Below, in pieces: positions 8,576-17,728 of a stretch of DNA of 59,873 nt. The notes under the pieces were generated by a model, which worked only from the letters and a program-made list of their open reading frames with translations, did no database searches and was not told where the DNA came from. The translations under genes and the position numbers were made by a program. The stretch comes from CAWDPQ01 sp049642465 (GTDB taxonomy: Bacteria; Acidobacteriota; Vicinamibacteria; Vicinamibacterales; 2-12-FULL-66-21): positions 1-59,873 of the forward strand of contig JBAROV010000244.1 in assembly GCA_049642465.1 (NCBI GenBank), given 5' to 3'. Numbering within the stretch: the first letter of the stretch is position 1; the number at the start of each line of letters is the position of its first letter.

Positions 8576-8968
8576 TTATTTCCCCAGCCATTTCGACCAA
8601 TAGAACGTGAGCGGCACCTTGCCCGTATTCGTGATGCCGTGCATGACGTTGCCGGCGCAGTACATCATCGCGCCGGGTCCGACTTCGGTCGTCTTGCCAG
8701 CGCAGAAGATTTCGCCTGTGCCGGAGGCCACGATCATGAATTCCTCTTCGGGATGCTGGTGCGGCGGATGCGGACTGGAGCCCGGTTCCAGCACGCACAT
8801 GCCCGCACACAGGCCGCTCAACTGATCGGTCGGCCCGTTGTAGTGGGTGAATACCCGGCAGCCGTCCACGGGATCGGAAGATTCCAGGTCATCAAGATCG
8901 ACAACACCATCGGGAAGCTTCGTGCCGGCGGTAGCCGCGCTGACGACATTCGGATTTGCATTAGCCAT
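8576..8968 (-). CDS. Cupin domain protein
   Basis: About 130 residues, a single cupin beta-barrel. The metal-binding cupin motif 1 is clear: HPPHQHPEEEFMIVASGTG, with its two His, a Glu and the closing Gly. The second motif is in NVMHGITNTGKVPL. I choose ATG 8968 (MANANPN) because earlier in-frame starts would overlap the divergent methyltransferase gene and add non-conserved sequence. There is no signal peptide. Small cupins of this type bind Fe, Mn or Zn and serve as dioxygenases, isomerases or sugar-binding proteins; none can be chosen here. It is convergent with the VOC gene 12 bp away. Confidence 0.83.
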   Translation of the reverse strand: MANANPNVVSAATAGTKLPDGVVDLDDLESSDPVDGCRVFTHYNGPTDQLSGLCAGMCVLEPGSSPHPPHQHPEEEFMIVASGTGEIFCAGKTTEVGPGAMMYCAGNVMHGITNTGKVPLTFYWSKWLGK

Positions 8969-9078
8969 AGCTGCTGATCGTTCAGTACCACGGGCGTAGC
9001 GGTCAAGCTGCCATTGTTTTTTCACTGGCTCCGGCCCCGCCCGGGTGGGACGATGCGGAAGATTCAGGAGTGGCACAG

Positions 9079-9738
9079 ATGAAATCACCCCGCTGCGCAG
9101 TACCGCTCGTCGTCGTGTCTCTCGCCCTGCTTGCCGCGCGTACGCCAGATCGCGTGCGCGCGGCTGAAACCCAGGAGCATCTCGACCAACGCGTGAAGAA
9201 ATTCCTCGACAATCACGCCGGCCAATGGCGCGACCTGAACGTGCCGGCGGTGGATGGCCAGACGCTTCACGACATCATCGTCAAGAACAAGTACACGCGT
9301 GCGCTCGAGATCGGAACGTCGACCGGCCATTCCGGAATCTGGATTGCCTGGGCGCTCAGCAAGACGGGCGGGCGGCTGATTACGATTGATATCGACGAAC
9401 GGCGACACCGCGAGGCGGTTGCCAATTTTGAGGCAGCGGGCCTCTCGAAGTTCATCGACGCACGGCTGGGCGATGCGCACCAGCTCGTTCCGGCGCTGTC
9501 CGGTCCCTTCGACTTCGTGTTCAGCGATGCCGACAAGGATTGGTACAAGAACTACCTGGTGGCCGTGCTCCCGAAGCTCGTCGTCGGTGGTTGCTACGCG
9601 ACGCACAACGTCGGGCGGGGCGGGCGCCGTGGGGGTGCGTCCGACGATTACCTGATGTATCTGCAAAGCCTGCCGAACCTCGAGACGACGGTGGACACCC
9701 GTGGGGCGGGGATGGCGATCAGTTACAAACGGTCGTGA
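9079..9738 (+). CDS. Class I SAM O-methyltransferase-like protein with a signal peptide
   Basis: A 219-residue protein of the O-methyltransferase family 3 fold. The SAM-binding motif is ALEIGTSTGHSGIWIA, followed by TIDIDERR (acidic end of strand 2) and the DFVFSDADKDWYKNY metal/catechol region. The oddity is the N-terminus: MKSPRCAVPLVVVSLALLAAR is a convincing signal peptide, placing a SAM enzyme outside the cytoplasm, where SAM is not expected. A Gly/Arg patch (GRGGRRGG) occurs in the loop after strand 5. ATG 9079 has AGGAG 8 bp upstream; GTG 9070 is less likely. Family fold is sure, activity and location are not. Confidence 0.82.
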   Translation: MKSPRCAVPLVVVSLALLAARTPDRVRAAETQEHLDQRVKKFLDNHAGQWRDLNVPAVDGQTLHDIIVKNKYTRALEIGTSTGHSGIWIAWALSKTGGRLITIDIDERRHREAVANFEAAGLSKFIDARLGDAHQLVPALSGPFDFVFSDADKDWYKNYLVAVLPKLVVGGCYATHNVGRGGRRGGASDDYLMYLQSLPNLETTVDTRGAGMAISYKRS

Positions 9739-9822
9739 GGCGCCCCGCGACCTTCCGATAAGCTCCGGCGGGCCCTCTTCCGGGGATCTGCGCGTATAAT
9801 CCGCGCATCCGGAGGACAGTCC

Positions 9823-12800
9823 ATGCGCCTGATGCGGACCCTGTTGTGTGTCGCTCTCGTCGTACTCCCCTCGACGCTCCTCGCCCAGTCGTATACGGGC
9901 AGAATTATCGGCACGCTCAAAGACTCGAGCGGCGCCGTCATTCCACGCGCGACGGTGACGATCACCAATCAGCAGACCGATAGCCAGGAGGTCACCACGA
10001 GCGACCTCGAAGGCAGGTACACGTCGGTGCCCTTACCCCCAGGGGCGTACCGCGTCGAGGCCAGCCTTCAGGGCTTCCGCGGCGCCGCGCGCCGGGACGT
10101 CGTCGTGCAGGTCAACACGACGGCAGTCATCGACTTCACTCTCGAAGTCGGCGATCTGACGGATCAGGTCGAAGTGCGCGCCGACGCGACACCTCTCGAG
10201 ACCGACACCGGAACCGTCGGCAAAGTCGTGGACAACCGGCGCATCCTCGAATTGCCGCTGAACACGCGCAACGTCTACTCGCTCATCTTCCTGACGCCTG
10301 GGGTGGCCGGATCGATCGGCAACAACTACAACTCGATGAGTTACACGGTCAACGGCGCGAGACCGACGATGATGGATACCGTAATCGATGGCGTGACGGC
10401 GTCGTTTCCGACCGTCAACGGGTTTACCGGAATCTCGGTGTTTCCGTCGGTGGACGCGATTCAGGAGTTCAAGGTGCTGGGCGCCAATTATCCCGCCGAG
10501 TACGGCCGTAGTCTCGGGAGCGTCCTCAACGTCGTCTACAAGTCCGGAACGAACGACTTCCATGGCAGCGGCTACGAGTTCTTCCGCGATTCCGCATTCG
10601 ATGCGAACACCTTCTTTGCGAAGCGCGCGGGGCAGCCGCTCGGTGATTTCACCCGCAGTCAGTTCGGGGGAGTAGCCGGCGGGCCGATTCGACGAAGCCG
10701 CACCTTCTACATGACGTCTTACGAGGGGCTGCGCGAGCGCCGCAACTCGCAGACGACGACCACGGTGCCGACAATCGCGCAGCGCAACGGCGACTTCTCA
10801 CAGACCTTCGCCCAGAATGGACAACTGATTCGCATCTTCGATCCGTTCACGACGCGGGCCAATCCTTCGGGATCCGGCTTCATCCGCGATCAGTTCCCGG
10901 GAAATGTGATTCCGCTCAATCGGATGGATCCGGTCGCGCTCAACGTGCTCAAGTACTACCCCCTGCCGAACCAGCCTGGCAACGCGGTGACGGGCGCCCA
11001 GAACTACTTTGCCACCGGCTCCGCGCAACTCAATGTGGACAACTACGATGGCCGTGTCGATCATCAGATCTCCAACAGCCAGAAGTTCTTCGTCCGCTAT
11101 TCGTACCGCAAGACCAACAGCGTCCCGGCGACGTTTTTTCCTGAGGGCATCGAGATTGCGGAAGGACGGGTGAACGAGCAAAACCTGGCGCACAACTTCG
11201 TCAGCGATTACAGCCGCACGATGTCGAATACGACCGTGCTCAGCGCCCGCCTGGGATTCGCGCGGACGCTGTTCCTCTTCGACAACCAGGGACTTGGGTT
11301 CCGGCCGTCTGGCCTGGGCCTCCCCGCCGCGATCGACGACAACGTGGATCGACTCATGTTCCCGCGCTTTGGCGTGAGCGGCATGGTGTCGCTCGGCGGA
11401 AACGATCACCGCTACAACGCGTTCATGAGCTACACGGCGGCTGCGAGCCTGACCAAGGTGCGCGGCGATCACACGATGAAGGTCGGCTTCGAAGGACGCA
11501 TGCTGCGGGTGAACGTGTGGGAGGCGCGTAGCGCCGGCACGTTCAACTTCCGCGCAAACGAAACACAGGGCCCCAATCCAACAACGGCGAGCAGCACGGC
11601 AGGGTATGGCTTTGCCTCGTTGCTCCTCGGCACCGGACAGCCGAACGACGTGCTGATTCAAAACTGGAAGAACGTGGCGGCGAACAGCTTCTACTGGGCG
11701 GGATACGTGCAGGACGACTGGCGCGTGAACTCGCGCCTGACCTTGAATCTCGGACTGCGCTACGACATCGACGTACCTCGTACGGAGCGGTTCAACCGCA
11801 TGAACTTCTTCGATCCGGAGGCGCGATCGCCGCTGGCTGACGTGGTTCCCGGCTACCCGAACCTGCAGGGGGGCGTCGTCTTCGTCGGTGTCGATGGCCG
11901 GAACCGGTATCAGTACGACTGGGACACGAACAACATCGCGCCGCGCCTCGGCTTGTCGTATCAGGTCAATCAGAAGACCGTCGTGCGTGCCGGCTACAGC
12001 CACATCTTCGGGCCGTCGAACCAGGGCGCGCAGGGCACCGTCGGCCCGTTCGGCTTCCGGACCGAGAATCTGTGGGTGACATCAATTGATGGCATCACGC
12101 CGCTGAATACGCTGAAAAACCCCTACCCGAACGGCTTCCAGCCCTCACCGGGTTCCTCTCAAGGTTTGCTGACGCAGGCCGGAGCGAATCTGCAGGCGCC
12201 GCTGCGTGACACCGTCTCGCCTTGGACAATTCAGTACAACGTGAACGTGCAGCGGGAACTGCCATGGGCGATGTTCGTCGAGATCGCCTACGTCGGCACC
12301 CGCGGCTTCGACCTGTCGACGGTCGGCGAGAGCGGCCTGAGCCTGAATCAGCTCGATCCGCAGTACATGTCGCTCGGGTCTCAGCTCAATCAGCAGGTGC
12401 CGAATCCGTTCTACGGCATCGTGAACAACGGTGTGCTGACTCAGCCGACCGTTGCACGAGGACAGCTCCTGCGGCCGTATCCGCAATTCACCGACATCAT
12501 CCCGCTTTACCACTCTGGCGCGAAGTCACGCTACAACGCGCTCCAGATCACCGGCAGGAAACGGATGTCGCAGGGCTTGATGCTGGAAGGCTCGTACACG
12601 TATGCGCAGTCGCGCGAAATCGGGATGAGCCATCAGAACAGCTACGACCTCGAGGCCAGCTGGGCGCTCGCCTCCTACGACATCAAGCACCGGTTCGTCA
12701 TCAGTTACTTGTACGAACTGCCGTTCGGCCGGAATCGACGGTTTGGGTCGGGTGTGTCCCCGCTCGTCAATGCGATCATCGGCGGGTGGCAGTTCAACGG

Positions 12801-13233
12801 GATCACCACGGTCCAGTCCGGCACGCCCCTGTCGATTACGGCAAACAACACGGCTGGCATTTTTGGCGCCAGGACGCAGCCGAACAACAACGGTCAGGAT
12901 CCGCAGCTGGACGGACCGGTGAGCGAGCGTCTCAATCGGTATTTCGACACGAGCGTCTACAGCCAGCCGGCAGCATTCACGTTCGGCAACGAGCCAGTGT
13001 TTTCGCCGGTGCTGCGCACGCCCGGCGTGCGGAATTTCGATCTCTCGCTCTTCAAGAATCTTGAACTCCGATCGACGATGATGCTGCAATTCCGCATCGA
13101 GGCGCTCAACGCGTTCAACAAGGTGCAGTTCTCCGGACCAAACACGAGTGTCACCTCGTCGTCTTTTGGCGTGATCAGCGGGCAAGCGAACGCGCCGCGT
13201 CAGCTGCAGTTCGGGCTGAAGCTGCTCTGGTAG
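9823..13233 (+). CDS. TonB-dependent receptor, Oar-like, with carboxypeptidase-regulatory-like domain
   Basis: A 1136-residue outer-membrane receptor. In order: signal peptide (1-21), an Ig-like carboxypeptidase-regulatory domain (about 23-110; GTLKDSSGAVIPRATVTITN), a plug domain (about 115-240; PTMMDTVIDGV, then EYGRSLGSVLNVVYKSGTN) and a long beta-barrel ending LQFGLKLLW with the expected terminal aromatic residue. No TonB box is obvious. This is the large acidobacterial class often annotated as TonB-dependent receptor or Oar, thought to import oligosaccharides or peptides. GGAGGA precedes ATG 9823 and a TATAAT lies at 9795-9800, although no good -35 accompanies it. It is followed by the padR operon after a hairpin at 13240-13270. 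Confidence 0.92.
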   Translation: MRLMRTLLCVALVVLPSTLLAQSYTGRIIGTLKDSSGAVIPRATVTITNQQTDSQEVTTSDLEGRYTSVPLPPGAYRVEASLQGFRGAARRDVVVQVNTTAVIDFTLEVGDLTDQVEVRADATPLETDTGTVGKVVDNRRILELPLNTRNVYSLIFLTPGVAGSIGNNYNSMSYTVNGARPTMMDTVIDGVTASFPTVNGFTGISVFPSVDAIQEFKVLGANYPAEYGRSLGSVLNVVYKSGTNDFHGSGYEFFRDSAFDANTFFAKRAGQPLGDFTRSQFGGVAGGPIRRSRTFYMTSYEGLRERRNSQTTTTVPTIAQRNGDFSQTFAQNGQLIRIFDPFTTRANPSGSGFIRDQFPGNVIPLNRMDPVALNVLKYYPLPNQPGNAVTGAQNYFATGSAQLNVDNYDGRVDHQISNSQKFFVRYSYRKTNSVPATFFPEGIEIAEGRVNEQNLAHNFVSDYSRTMSNTTVLSARLGFARTLFLFDNQGLGFRPSGLGLPAAIDDNVDRLMFPRFGVSGMVSLGGNDHRYNAFMSYTAAASLTKVRGDHTMKVGFEGRMLRVNVWEARSAGTFNFRANETQGPNPTTASSTAGYGFASLLLGTGQPNDVLIQNWKNVAANSFYWAGYVQDDWRVNSRLTLNLGLRYDIDVPRTERFNRMNFFDPEARSPLADVVPGYPNLQGGVVFVGVDGRNRYQYDWDTNNIAPRLGLSYQVNQKTVVRAGYSHIFGPSNQGAQGTVGPFGFRTENLWVTSIDGITPLNTLKNPYPNGFQPSPGSSQGLLTQAGANLQAPLRDTVSPWTIQYNVNVQRELPWAMFVEIAYVGTRGFDLSTVGESGLSLNQLDPQYMSLGSQLNQQVPNPFYGIVNNGVLTQPTVARGQLLRPYPQFTDIIPLYHSGAKSRYNALQITGRKRMSQGLMLEGSYTYAQSREIGMSHQNSYDLEASWALASYDIKHRFVISYLYELPFGRNRRFGSGVSPLVNAIIGGWQFNGITTVQSGTPLSITANNTAGIFGARTQPNNNGQDPQLDGPVSERLNRYFDTSVYSQPAAFTFGNEPVFSPVLRTPGVRNFDLSLFKNLELRSTMMLQFRIEALNAFNKVQFSGPNTSVTSSSFGVISGQANAPRQLQFGLKLLW

Positions 13234-13239
13234 CGTCTC

Positions 13240-13298
13240 GGGGCTCTCCTTGACATTCTAGGAGAGCCCCGCCTACTCTCCTTGTATGTCTAGGAGAG
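13240..13298 (+). promoter_or_regulatory. Two near-identical 23-bp palindromes (putative PadR operators / RNA hairpins)
   Basis: 13244-13266 and 13276-13298 both read CTCTCCTTG-N4-TCTAGGAGAG and differ only in the central four bases (ACAT, TATG). The first extends to an 11-bp stem (GGGGCTCTCCT/AGGAGAGCCCC) immediately after the receptor stop codon and contains TTGACA (13250-13255). The second contains the Shine-Dalgarno AGGAG of padR, 4 bp before its GTG. They could be tandem protein-binding sites, alternative RNA hairpins, or both. Confidence 0.7.
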
Positions 13299-13302
13299 AC
13301 GC

Positions 13303-13644
13303 GTGAGCGACCCGCCGGAACTGTTGCAGGGCACGCTCGACCTCCTCATCCTCAAAGCCCTCTCTCTCGGGCCGCTGCACGGCTACGGCGTGCTGCTTCG
13401 CATTCAGCAGATTTCCGGAGAGCGGCTGCAGATTCAGCAAGGCTCTCTCTATCCCGCGCTCTACCGCCTCGAACACCAGGGCCTCATCTCCTCTGCGTGG
13501 GGGGAATCGGAGAACAAGCGAAAGGCGAAGTACTACCGCCTCACCGCGGCAGGGCGCCGGCGCTTCAAGGAGGAGACCGCCTACTGGGAGCGATTCTCGG
13601 AGGCGATCGGCGTGGCGTTGAAGGCGCTGCCGGAGGACGTGTGA
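13303..13644 (+). CDS. PadR family transcriptional regulator
   Basis: A 113-residue winged-helix repressor. The PadR signature is complete: LLQGTLDLLILKALSLGPLHGYGV, then the recognition region ISGERLQIQQGSLYPALYRLEHQGLI and the wing SENKRKAKYYRLTAAGRRRF. The C-terminal helix is short, as in the PadR-s2 subgroup. It starts at GTG 13303 with AGGAGAG 4 bp upstream, inside a palindrome. Its stop overlaps the start of the permease gene in GTGA. In Acidobacteria such PadR genes sit directly before orphan MacB-like permeases and presumably control them; the operators in front suggest autoregulation. Confidence 0.93.
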   Translation: MSDPPELLQGTLDLLILKALSLGPLHGYGVLLRIQQISGERLQIQQGSLYPALYRLEHQGLISSAWGESENKRKAKYYRLTAAGRRRFKEETAYWERFSEAIGVALKALPEDV

Positions 13645-16355
13645 CACGCCTCGCCCGGCTCAAGTCATGGATTGTCGCCAGTACGCGACGTGCGGAATTC
13701 GAGCGCGACATGGCGGCCGAGATGCAGGCGCATCTCGAGCTCTACGAAGCGGACCTTCGAAGCCGTGGTTTGTCCGATGCGGAGGCGCGGCGGCGTGCGC
13801 GGACGGAATTCGGCAGCATCGAGGCTCGGAGGGAGGAATGCCGCGAGGCTCGGGGCTTGCGCGTGTTCGACGAGCTGCGAGGCGACATGCGCTACGCCTT
13901 CCGGCTCCTGCGCCGCTCACCCGCGTTCACAGTCGTCGCCCTGCTGTCCCTTGCGCTGGGCATAGGGGCCAACACCGCGATCTTCAGCCTGGTTGACACG
14001 GTACTTCTGAAAACCCTTCCGGTCGAGAGCCCAGAGCAGTTGTTCTTCATTGACAATTCCGGAGGGAAGTCCGGCGGGAGTAACGGTCCTCCGTATCCAT
14101 GCTTCGAACGGCTCCGCGATCACAACCGCTTCCTGTCTGGCATTGCGGCGTTCGATGAGCGCATGTTCAAAGTCACTATCGACGGCGTAGCCGAGCAGGT
14201 GCGCGGCCAATACGTGTCCGGCAGCTATTACAACGTGCTAGGCGTGACACCCATCCTCGGCCGTCTGTTGACGCCGCGTGATGATTCGGAATTTGGCCGC
14301 GGTGGGCCGGATGGCCCGGTCGGCGTGATCAGCTACGGTTATTGGACGCGACGATTCGGCAACGACGCCACCGTACTCGGCAAGAGCGTGCAGGTCGGAA
14401 CCACCTGGGTGACCATCATTGGCGTCAGCCCGCCTGAATTCTTCGGGCAGCAGGTCGGCAGGCCCCTCGATATCACGGTTCCGATGATGCTGGTTGGGAG
14501 ACCTCTGCGTTTGAAGCAGAGCTGGTGGCTGAGCGTCGTCGGCCGGCTCGCGCCCGGCGCGACGGTCGAACAGGCGCGCGCCGATCTCGATGCGCTGTTC
14601 GATTCCTACATGACCGAGATTGGGATACCGCGTGAACGCCGCGATTACTTCAGCGGCATCGCGCTGGTACCCGCTGCAAGAGGTCTGAACGACCTGCGAC
14701 GAACGTATTCCGAGCCGTTGCTGATCGTCATGACGATCGTGGGCATCGTGCTGCTCATCGGCTGTGCGAACGTAGCCAACCTGCTGCTGGCGCGCGCGAG
14801 TGCTCGTCAGAACGAGATGGCCGTGCGTCTGGCGATTGGCGCCAGCCGCGGCAGACTGATCCGCCAGTTGCTCACCGAAGGGACGGTGTTGGCGTTGATT
14901 GGATCCTGCCTGGGACTGCTGTTCGCACGTGGGGGTGTGTGGTTGCTCGTCGGGATGCTTGCGGGGCCGGGAAACGATCTTCTCCTGGCTCCCGCGTTCG
15001 ATCTGCGCGTACTTGGGTTTACAGCGGCCGTGGCGATGATCACGGCGCTGCTGTTCAGCCTCGCTCCGGCGTTGCGGGCGACCCGCATTGATGCGGCGAA
15101 ACCCACCGCGACCCTCCGGACGGGTCTCGAGAGATCAGGCGTGCGGCTCGGCCAGGTACTGGTCGTGACCCAGGTGACGCTGGCCGTTGTCCTGCTGTGC
15201 GGTGCGGCGTTGTTCCTTCGGACGCTTCACAAGCTGAATACTCTTCCGCCCGGATTCGATCGTCGTGGCGTATTGACCATGAACGTTGACATGACCGTCC
15301 CCGGGCGGACGGCACCGGCGAAAGATCCCGGAGAGCATCGCGCCGACCACGCGAGGCTTGCCTCATTCTGGCGCGAGTTCGTTACTCGCGTCCGTGGCTT
15401 GCCGGGCGTGACGTCGGCCGCCGCCGCGACGATGAGCCCTCTGAGCGGTAGTGACCGCGGCGTTCTGATCGCAATCAGTGGTGAGCCACTGCGTCCGGAA
15501 AAAGACCGCGGTATCCATCTCAACCACGTCACCGATGGTTATTTCGGCACCATGGGCATACGGCTGCTGACGGGACGACTCTTTACCGCTGCGGATCGCA
15601 CGGGTTCGCTACGCGTCGCCATATTGAACGAGACCGCCGCGCGAGACTACTTTGGCAGCAGCAATCCCATCGGCAGGAAGGTGAACTTTCCCAGGCAGCG
15701 CGTCGAGGACGAATACGAGATAGTGGGGGTCGTCCACGATACGAGGTACGAGGACCTCCGAATGCCCGACGAACGGATGGCGTATCTGCCCCTCGAACAA
15801 TCGATCGATCCAGTCACGAACGCGGTCATGGCTGTGCGGGCGCAGGCTGATGTCATGAAGCTCGTCCCGTCAATTCGCGCCGCCGCTTCAGAAACGTTGC
15901 CAGGTGGATTCGTGACGGCGATCGGGAGCATCGAGCAACGTGTGCAGGCGTCCCTCGTGAGAGAACGGATGCTCTCCCTCCTTGCGACCTTCTTCGCCGG
16001 CCTCGCACTCACGCTGGCGTGCATCGGGCTCTACGGTGTGATGGCATACCGGGTGGTGCGCCGCACGCGTGAAATTGGGATCCGCATTGCCGTCGGCGCT
16101 GGTCAGCGCTCCGTGATCTGGATGATGGTCCGCGAGACTCTGATCCTCCTCGCGCTCGGCGCCGCGCTGGGCACGGCTGTGTCGCTGACGGTCAGCGGAT
16201 ACGTCGCCAACCAGTTGTTCGGAGTGGCCCCGCGGGACCCGATGGCGATCGCTGTCGCGCTGGTCGTGTTGATGGGCGTCACGCTGGCAGCCGGATACCT
16301 ACCGGCCCGCCGCGCGAGCCGGATCGATCCGGTTGTGGCGTTGAGGGTTGAGTAG
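13641..16355 (+). CDS. ABC transporter permease, ADOP type (MacB/FtsX-like, with N-terminal prefix domain)
   Basis: A 904-residue membrane protein. The N-terminal cytoplasmic prefix (about 1-75; DMAAEMQAHLELYEADLRSR, DAEARRRARTEFGS) is followed by a MacB-type periplasmic core domain and two FtsX permease units. The first FtsX unit is around GCANVANLLLARASARQNEM and the second ends with YLPARRASRIDPVVALRVE. Such proteins duplicate the MacB permease architecture and lack an ATPase gene next door. GTG 13641 overlaps the padR stop by 4 bp. The function (lipoprotein, peptide or drug export, or envelope sensing) is unproven for the family. Confidence 0.92.
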   Translation: MTRLARLKSWIVASTRRAEFERDMAAEMQAHLELYEADLRSRGLSDAEARRRARTEFGSIEARREECREARGLRVFDELRGDMRYAFRLLRRSPAFTVVALLSLALGIGANTAIFSLVDTVLLKTLPVESPEQLFFIDNSGGKSGGSNGPPYPCFERLRDHNRFLSGIAAFDERMFKVTIDGVAEQVRGQYVSGSYYNVLGVTPILGRLLTPRDDSEFGRGGPDGPVGVISYGYWTRRFGNDATVLGKSVQVGTTWVTIIGVSPPEFFGQQVGRPLDITVPMMLVGRPLRLKQSWWLSVVGRLAPGATVEQARADLDALFDSYMTEIGIPRERRDYFSGIALVPAARGLNDLRRTYSEPLLIVMTIVGIVLLIGCANVANLLLARASARQNEMAVRLAIGASRGRLIRQLLTEGTVLALIGSCLGLLFARGGVWLLVGMLAGPGNDLLLAPAFDLRVLGFTAAVAMITALLFSLAPALRATRIDAAKPTATLRTGLERSGVRLGQVLVVTQVTLAVVLLCGAALFLRTLHKLNTLPPGFDRRGVLTMNVDMTVPGRTAPAKDPGEHRADHARLASFWREFVTRVRGLPGVTSAAAATMSPLSGSDRGVLIAISGEPLRPEKDRGIHLNHVTDGYFGTMGIRLLTGRLFTAADRTGSLRVAILNETAARDYFGSSNPIGRKVNFPRQRVEDEYEIVGVVHDTRYEDLRMPDERMAYLPLEQSIDPVTNAVMAVRAQADVMKLVPSIRAAASETLPGGFVTAIGSIEQRVQASLVRERMLSLLATFFAGLALTLACIGLYGVMAYRVVRRTREIGIRIAVGAGQRSVIWMMVRETLILLALGAALGTAVSLTVSGYVANQLFGVAPRDPMAIAVALVVLMGVTLAAGYLPARRASRIDPVVALRVE

Positions 16356-16377
16356 GACCAAAGACCGGAGACCGACG

Positions 16378-17691
16378 CTACCGCCGATACGCCGACGGCC
16401 GCTGCTGCCGCTGGTAGGTATCGTTCCAGTCGCCGATCCAGTCCTGGCGAAACCGTCTGCTCAAATCGATCTCCGCCACCGCCACCGCCGGCTTCCCAAC
16501 CGGAACCGCCGCGACAACCTCGCCAGTCGGAGAAATGATCTCGCTCGGATAGTCATAGCCGGACGTGGCGAGATACACACCGTTCTCGATGGCGCGGGCG
16601 CGGACGAGCGGCTCGCGTCCTCCCCAGATCGGCATCAGAATCAGTTCGGCTCCCTTCAAAGCGAGCTCGCGAGCGGCTTCTGGGAAGGACGCATCGTGGC
16701 AAATCAACATGCCCACCTTGCCGAAATCCGTGGTGAAGATTGGAAACTCGCTTCCCGGTGCGATCCCGCGCGATACTTCCTCGAACGGCAGTTGGACTTT
16801 ACGGTATTTTCCGGCGATACGACCGCTGCGATCGATCAGCACGCCGGTGTTGAACAGGTCGCTTCCGTCCCGTTCGACGATGCTGAAGGCAATCCATGTT
16901 TTATGTCGGCGCGCCTGCTCGGCCAGGCGTTCCGTCGTCGGGCCGGGAATGGGTTCCGCCTGAGTGTCTGGCTCCCCGGCTACTCCGACGCGATTGATCA
17001 TTTCTCCCAGCAGGATGACGTCGGGATGTTCCTGAGGAGCGAATTGCTCGATGTATTCGCTGAAGCGCTGAACGGAATCCGCGCCCGTCTTGGACCGACT
17101 CGGACGTAGCCAGACGGTTGCTACTCGTACCTTACGCGGGGCGGGCGCTGCCGTCGGTTGAAAACTGATCGAACGCCATTCGACTTGACCGCTCGGTGTC
17201 CATTGCAGCACCAACTCGAGCTCGACAGCTTTCGTCTTCGGCGGCGCCTTGACGATGCGATCGAATTCGAGCACTCCGGGCTGGCGTTCGTGCGTTTGCC
17301 AAATGTAGGTTGGGCCGACAGCCTCGCCAAAGTCGCCTTGCCAGCGGATCTGAATACCTACGGATTCGCGCAAGGCGGTTGAGTTCTGGAGACCGCTTGG
17401 GACGAATTGGGCGCGCACCCGATAGTGGTGTTCCGGTTGGATCTGTGCGAGCCGGCAGCGCCACCCACCGTACCCGTAACGCTTGCCGCCGGACGTGAGG
17501 GTGAGCGTATAACCGGCGTCCTTTTTTTGCAGCTGCCCCGCAGGGGCATTCGATGCGCGAGGAGCAAACTGTGTCCAGCATGAGCCGTCGGCCGGGATGA
17601 GTTCATCGGATGCGGTCGCGTCGTGCGCCGAAACTACGGCGGCCGCCGCTGTGAGAATGACGACACGGGCGATACAACCCAAACTCAGCAT
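16378..17691 (-). CDS. Exported carbon-nitrogen hydrolase (nitrilase superfamily) with N-terminal beta domain
   Basis: 437 residues. A signal peptide (about 1-22) is followed by a roughly 150-residue beta-rich domain resembling carbohydrate-binding jelly rolls (WTQFAPR, YGYGGWRC, VELELVLQWTPSGQVEW), then a nitrilase domain from about 187. The catalytic triad is visible: E230 (LLGEMI), K298 (KYRKVQLP) and C331 (LICHDASFP). Nitrilase-fold enzymes hydrolyse amides, carbamides or nitriles and are usually cytoplasmic, so an exported form fused to a beta domain is less common. GGAGGG precedes ATG 17691. It is the last gene of a minus-strand sugar block. The substrate is unknown. Confidence 0.87.
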   Translation of the reverse strand: MLSLGCIARVVILTAAAAVVSAHDATASDELIPADGSCWTQFAPRASNAPAGQLQKKDAGYTLTLTSGGKRYGYGGWRCRLAQIQPEHHYRVRAQFVPSGLQNSTALRESVGIQIRWQGDFGEAVGPTYIWQTHERQPGVLEFDRIVKAPPKTKAVELELVLQWTPSGQVEWRSISFQPTAAPAPRKVRVATVWLRPSRSKTGADSVQRFSEYIEQFAPQEHPDVILLGEMINRVGVAGEPDTQAEPIPGPTTERLAEQARRHKTWIAFSIVERDGSDLFNTGVLIDRSGRIAGKYRKVQLPFEEVSRGIAPGSEFPIFTTDFGKVGMLICHDASFPEAARELALKGAELILMPIWGGREPLVRARAIENGVYLATSGYDYPSEIISPTGEVVAAVPVGKPAVAVAEIDLSRRFRQDWIGDWNDTYQRQQRPSAYRR

Positions 17692-17728
17692 GGAGAAACC
17701 CTCCGCTCTCTAGTCTAGGGGGTCGTCC

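Noticed and set aside
13240..13270. Ordinary terminator of the TonB receptor
   Set aside because: The 11-bp stem is good, but no T run follows and an almost identical hairpin lies 32 bp on, over the padR ribosome-binding site. It is better seen as a regulatory pair.
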